Shown here piece after piece: positions 5,612-9,156 of a DNA stretch of 9,156 nucleotides. Made by a program: the position numbers and the translations under genes. The first letter of the stretch is position 1; every line of letters begins with the position of its first letter. A model generated the notes under the pieces. It was given only the letters and a program-made list of their open reading frames with translations. It did not search any database and had not been told where the DNA came from. The stretch spans positions 7,505 through 16,660 of the forward strand of contig PLKU01000185.1 of the NCBI GenBank assembly GCA_003140705.1, read 5' to 3'. This DNA is from Acidobacteriaceae bacterium. Its GTDB lineage: Bacteria > Acidobacteriota > Terriglobia > Terriglobales > Acidobacteriaceae.

Positions 5612-6898
5612 ATGAAGACGCACTTTTCATTCGGCAAAGACGGAATCGACGTTTCGGTCCCGGATGGTTTTGATTACCAGGTCCTGCGCAGCCATACCGG
5701 ACAGGCGATAGGCGATGTTTCGGCGGAGCTCGAGAAGGCACTCGATCACCCGATCGGCTGCGAGCCTATAGCAAAGCTTGCCGCGGGCAAAAAGACGGCA
5801 GCAATTTCAGTGTGCGATATTACCCGGCCCGCGCCGAACAGCGCGACGCTACCTCCGCTGCTGAGACGTCTGCACGCGGCGGGGATTCCAGCAGACGGCA
5901 TCACGATCCTGATCGCAACCGGGCTGCACCGGGGCGCGACGGAAGACGAAATCAAGACAATTGTAGGACCGGAAATTGCAACGACCTATCGGGTGGTGAA
6001 CCACGACGCACGCGCGCTCGCTGAACATCGCTCCCTCGGGGTCACAGGACGCGGGACGCCTGTGTATATCGACGAGCGGTTCATGGCGGCAGACCTGCAC
6101 ATCACTCTTGGATTTATCGAACAGCACCTGATGCTCGGGTTCAGCGGAGGCCGGAAGCTGATTGCTCCGGGGCTGGCGGCTCAGGAGACGATCAAGGTGA
6201 TTCACTCGCCCAGATTCATGCGAGAGCCGCTGACGACCGAAGGATCGATCACAGGTAATCCACTCCATGCTGAGCTGCTTGAGGCTGCCCGAATGGCGCG
6301 GCACGACTTCATCCTCGATGTCACGCTGACGCTGGAACGCAAGATCTCAGGAGTGTTTGCGGGCGATCCGGTCAAGGCACACGCTGCCGGCGTCGCATTT
6401 CTTGAGAACACGAGCCTGGAGCGGTTGGAGGTGGCAGCAGACGCAGTGATCACCAGTGCAGCCGGCTATCCGCTCGATCTGACGTTCTACCAAACGGTCA
6501 AGGGGATCACGGCGGCACAGCACATTGTGAAGCCGGGCGGGCGAATCCTAGTGATAGCGCAGTGCGCTGAGGGCGTGGGTTCGAGAGAGTTTGCGCGCAG
6601 TCTGGCCGGGCTTCGAGACTTCGCGAGTTTTCTTGAAGAGATTCGTGAGTCAGCGGTTGAAGTGGACCAATGGCAACTTGAAAAGCTGGCGCTGGTCGGC
6701 GAGAAGTTTGACCTGTTCTTTTTTACTCCAGGGGTAACGAGGAGCCAACTAGGCTTTCTTGGATCGTGGGCGTTCAGCACGTTGGAAGAGGCTGTTGCCT
6801 CGGTGCTCGATGGGCTCCCCGTCGGTGCACGCGTAGCGCTGGTGCCGGAAGGGCCGTACACATTCGCCCGTGCAGAGCAACCGGTTGCGGCGGGGTGA
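5612..6898 (+). CDS. LarA-family nickel-pincer racemase/epimerase homologue (DUF2088)
   Basis: LarA, lactate racemase, interconverts D- and L-lactate with a nickel-pincer nucleotide cofactor; homologues act on other 2-hydroxy acids. This 428-residue protein has the family's length and catalytic set: CDITRPAPN (68-76), ATGLHRG with His106, FIEQHLMLGFSGGRK with His172 and Lys182, and VIHSP with His198. The spacing His106-His172-Lys182-His198 matches the known His108, His174, Lys184 (cofactor attachment) and His200 (nickel ligand) of Lactobacillus LarA at a constant offset of two. Gln294 and Lys297 lie where substrate-binding residues are expected. It therefore looks catalytically competent. ATG 5612 has AGGGG eight bases upstream. 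No larB, larC or larE cofactor genes are in the window, so the cofactor must be made from elsewhere. The substrate is unknown; lactate is not assured. Confidence 0.88.
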   Translation: MKTHFSFGKDGIDVSVPDGFDYQVLRSHTGQAIGDVSAELEKALDHPIGCEPIAKLAAGKKTAAISVCDITRPAPNSATLPPLLRRLHAAGIPADGITILIATGLHRGATEDEIKTIVGPEIATTYRVVNHDARALAEHRSLGVTGRGTPVYIDERFMAADLHITLGFIEQHLMLGFSGGRKLIAPGLAAQETIKVIHSPRFMREPLTTEGSITGNPLHAELLEAARMARHDFILDVTLTLERKISGVFAGDPVKAHAAGVAFLENTSLERLEVAADAVITSAAGYPLDLTFYQTVKGITAAQHIVKPGGRILVIAQCAEGVGSREFARSLAGLRDFASFLEEIRESAVEVDQWQLEKLALVGEKFDLFFFTPGVTRSQLGFLGSWAFSTLEEAVASVLDGLPVGARVALVPEGPYTFARAEQPVAAG

Positions 6899-7006
6899 TC
6901 AGGTTCGCTCTACGATCCCAAACAACAACGCAATGAGCAATCGAAGTGAGCGTGGAAGGGATGAGATACAGGTTGACTGCAGGTCATCCAGGAGGACGAG
7001 GCAGGA

Positions 7007-8053
7007 ATGAGCACAGTTTTGGTCAGCGGCGGTTCAGGATTTATCGGCAGTTATTGCATATTGCAGCTTCTTCAGGCGGGCTACCAGGTGCGCACCACTG
7101 TGCGCAGCATGAGTCGTAAGAGCCACGTACTCGCCCTCTTGAAGCAAGGCGGGGTCGAGCCGCGTGATCGACTGACTTTCTGCGAAGCCGATCTCGAAAA
7201 AGATGTGGGCTGGCCGAATGCGGTTGCCGGTTGCGAATATGTCCTGCATGTTGCGTCGCCGTTTCCTGCGGAAGTCCCCAAAGACGAAAATGAGCTGATT
7301 GTGCCCGCACGCGAAGGAGCGCTCCGGGTGCTGCGCGCGTCGCGAGATGCGGGCGTCAGGCGCGTGGTGCTGACTTCTTCTTTCGCGGCCATTGGGTATG
7401 GCCATCCGGTGCAGGACGCGCCATTCAACGAGAAGGATTGGACCAACCCGAATGGCGCAGACGTCTTTCCCTATACAAAATCAAAGACGCTGGCCGAACG
7501 CGCCGCATGGGATTTCATGGCTAGGGAAGGCGGCGCACTGGAACTCTCCGTCGTAAATCCGGTGGCTGTCTTTGGGCCCGTGCTTGGACCTGACCTCTCA
7601 ACGTCGATTCTGATCGTTCAGATGCTCCTGTCCGGTGCGATGCCCGCTTGCCCAAAAGTATCGTTTGGTGCCGTGGATGTGCGCGATGTGGCCGACCTGC
7701 ATCTTCGCGCGATGACCGATCCCGCAGCCAAGGGCGAGCGGTTCCTGGCTGTGGCAGGCGACTTCATCTCCATGCTCGAGATTGCCAGGGCGCTGAGGGC
7801 CGGCCTGGGCCCAAACGCGAAAAAGGTCCCGACCAGGGAGTTGCCGAATTGGGTGCTGCGCGTTGCGTCGTTATTCGATCCGAGAGTAAGGCAGGTCTTG
7901 CCAGAGCTGGGCAAACTCAAAAACGCGACCAACGAAAAGGCCCGGCGCGTTCTGGGTTGGACGCCGCGGACAAACGAGGAGTGCATTGTGGCCACCGGCG
8001 AAAGCTTGGCGCGTCTGGGACTCCTGAAGGGCGGCCCGAAGCAGGCGGCTTGA
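7007..8053 (+). CDS. NAD(P)-dependent extended SDR reductase (dihydroflavonol-4-reductase/aldehyde reductase-like)
   Basis: A cytoplasmic short-chain dehydrogenase/reductase of the extended type, 348 residues, likely to reduce an aldehyde or ketone. Visible: the Rossmann motif GGSGFIGS (8-15), Arg33 after the second strand (TTVR), which favours NADPH, the HVASPFP segment (81-87), the catalytic Ser in LTSSFAAIGYG (122-132), and the YxxxK pair Tyr156 and Lys160 in YTKSK, followed by NPVAVFGP (184-191) and VDVRDVADLHLRA (223-235). These are the landmarks of the DFR/aldehyde-reductase branch rather than sugar-nucleotide epimerases. ATG 7007 has AGGAGG 11 bases upstream, with a closer GCAGGA. It lies 108 bases after the LarA homologue on the same strand, so co-transcription is possible but not shown. 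The substrate is unknown. Confidence 0.87.
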   Translation: MSTVLVSGGSGFIGSYCILQLLQAGYQVRTTVRSMSRKSHVLALLKQGGVEPRDRLTFCEADLEKDVGWPNAVAGCEYVLHVASPFPAEVPKDENELIVPAREGALRVLRASRDAGVRRVVLTSSFAAIGYGHPVQDAPFNEKDWTNPNGADVFPYTKSKTLAERAAWDFMAREGGALELSVVNPVAVFGPVLGPDLSTSILIVQMLLSGAMPACPKVSFGAVDVRDVADLHLRAMTDPAAKGERFLAVAGDFISMLEIARALRAGLGPNAKKVPTRELPNWVLRVASLFDPRVRQVLPELGKLKNATNEKARRVLGWTPRTNEECIVATGESLARLGLLKGGPKQAA

Positions 8054-8081
8054 TCACGTAAAGGAGATCATAGAAACAGGC

Positions 8082-9156
8082 TTAGCGGTGGTGGCCAAAA
8101 CTGTGGTGTCCACCTCCGCCCCCGCCTTTCGGCGCCTTCGGAGGTTTGGGCGCGCGATAGCTTTCGTGACCGCCAAACGATCTCTCAGAATTGTGTCCGC
8201 CAAATAAGTGGAAGCCGCCCGAATGCTCTGGTCTTGCGTACGCCTCCCCGTAACTATTGCGATTATTGGCTGTGAAGGAACGCTCCACTGGATACGAGCG
8301 CTGAGAGAAAGCTGGCGTCGGGGCGCGGACTGCCTGCTGCGGTCTCAGGTACCCGGCTGATGGACGAGCGCCGTAAGGCTGGGCTGAGTTGCCATATTCC
8401 CCGTAGCTGTATCCACCAGGCCGGCTGTATCCGGCATATGCTTGCTGGGGTCGGGCAGGGATGGCCGTTTGAGGCTGGCGATTGTACGCGTAAGTCTGAG
8501 GAGCCGGACGGGCGTAGTTGTTTTGCGGACCGGCGTAGCCGAGGCTCTGCTGCGGAGCGGAATAGCTGCGACTCGGCGCCGGAAAGCCGCGATTCTGCCC
8601 ATAAACACCGGAATATCCTTCCGACTGACGCGCATAGCGTTGATCGGGCGCGGCGCCGTAGCCCCGGACAGTGTTCCCCTGGAGCCGATTCTCATTGCCC
8701 AACTGCCTGTAGCCACCTCCACCGCGAGCGTATGCCGCATTGCCGCCACGATACGAGCCAAAGTGCGATACCGAGGTGCTCTGCGAGGAGTAGGCCGAGT
8801 GATTGAAAAAGATCGATTGGGCGAGCCAGTCGAGGGCCCAGAGCCCCCAGCCAAAGGGGGTGTGTGTGAAGGCGCCCATGCCGACACCAGACCCAAATCT
8901 AAGCAGCGTACCTCCAACCGACTCCAGTGCGCCGAACAGCGAGAAGCCGGGCCAGGGAGTGACGGGTTGACCATAAACAGCCCACGGGTTGTAGGCGGGA
9001 ACATAGACAATCTGCGGATTGGCCGGGGCAAGTTCAATGTTGTCCCGGTCGTACGTGACTGTCTCCTGTGGCGAGTTGCGCAGCGTCCCCGCGTCCTCGG
9101 CGCGCTGGCGCATGATCTGAACCGTCTGAAGGAGGTCCTGCGGCTGGTTGTAATAC
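8082..9156 (-). CDS. DUF3300 family exported protein (partial, 5' end outside window)
   Basis: The frame is open to the right edge, so the start and any signal peptide are missing; about 357 residues are visible. The first part matches the end of DUF3300: QPQDLLQTVQIMRQRAEDAG (4-23), then VYVPAYNPWAVYG (50-62) and a Gly/Phe-rich amphipathic stretch with HTPFGWGLWALDWLAQ (98-113). From about residue 120 to the end the protein is low-complexity, rich in Tyr, Gly, Gln, Arg, Ser and Pro with many YG, YAR and PQQ steps. It then has SGGFHLFGGH, ERSFGGHESYRAPK, an APK-PPK run, six glycines and a His-rich end (HHSFGHHR). DUF3300 proteins are usually secreted or envelope-attached, and their function is not established. 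The gene converges on the SDR gene with 28 bases between the stops. Confidence 0.85.
   Translation of the reverse strand, partial: YYNQPQDLLQTVQIMRQRAEDAGTLRNSPQETVTYDRDNIELAPANPQIVYVPAYNPWAVYGQPVTPWPGFSLFGALESVGGTLLRFGSGVGMGAFTHTPFGWGLWALDWLAQSIFFNHSAYSSQSTSVSHFGSYRGGNAAYARGGGGYRQLGNENRLQGNTVRGYGAAPDQRYARQSEGYSGVYGQNRGFPAPSRSYSAPQQSLGYAGPQNNYARPAPQTYAYNRQPQTAIPARPQQAYAGYSRPGGYSYGEYGNSAQPYGARPSAGYLRPQQAVRAPTPAFSQRSYPVERSFTANNRNSYGEAYARPEHSGGFHLFGGHNSERSFGGHESYRAPKPPKAPKGGGGGGHHSFGHHR

Noticed and set aside
8051..8070. TGATC...GATCA dyad between the convergent SDR and DUF3300 genes as a terminator
   Set aside because: The stem is only five base pairs with a ten-base loop and no T-run on either strand.
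8345..9037. Second minus-strand frame of 230 codons inside the DUF3300 gene
   Set aside because: It is a frame-shifted shadow of the DUF3300 coding sequence, which carries the family motifs.

Overview
The window is GC-rich bacterial DNA with short intergenic gaps. The gene mix (an exported DUF3300 protein with a Tyr/Gly/Gln-rich tail, a TrpB2-type tryptophan synthase beta, a Tat-exported GH29 fucosidase, an ECF sigma/anti-sigma pair and an orphan LarA homologue) suggests a soil-type Acidobacteriota (Terriglobia-like) chromosome. That placement is an inference from gene content; no rRNA or marker gene confirms it. I see no tRNA, rRNA, CRISPR array, insertion sequence or phage gene.

Layout. 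Positions 1-459 (minus) hold the N-terminal third of a TrpB2-type enzyme, cut by the window edge. A roughly 390-base spacer follows, with at best one doubtful small ORF. Next on the minus strand come a GNAT acetyltransferase (847-1389), a second spacer with a conspicuous hairpin (1695-1718), and a Tat-exported GH29 alpha-L-fucosidase (1764-3185). Upstream of these is a compact minus-strand operon read from 5451 down to 3332: a three-helix membrane protein with a 24-residue tandem repeat in its exported part, an ECF sigma factor, and a two-helix ZAS anti-sigma factor that overlaps the sigma gene by ATGA. A 160-base divergent region separates this operon from a plus-strand pair: a LarA-family nickel-pincer racemase/epimerase homologue (5612-6898) and an NADP-type extended SDR reductase (7007-8053). 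Converging on the SDR is the C-terminal part of a DUF3300 protein (8082-9156, minus), cut by the right edge.

How the genes may work together. The sigma/anti-sigma pair forms a membrane-sensing module, and the repeat-bearing membrane protein transcribed ahead of it may belong to that module. The LarA homologue and SDR may act on related hydroxy-acid or carbonyl metabolites, but the 108-base gap leaves co-transcription open. The fucosidase is an outward-facing glycan-degrading enzyme with its own likely extended -10 promoter. No previously undescribed defence or mobile system is visible. The most unusual items are the repeat-bearing protein in the sigma operon, the orphan LarA homologue, and a likely leaderless TrpB2 promoter.
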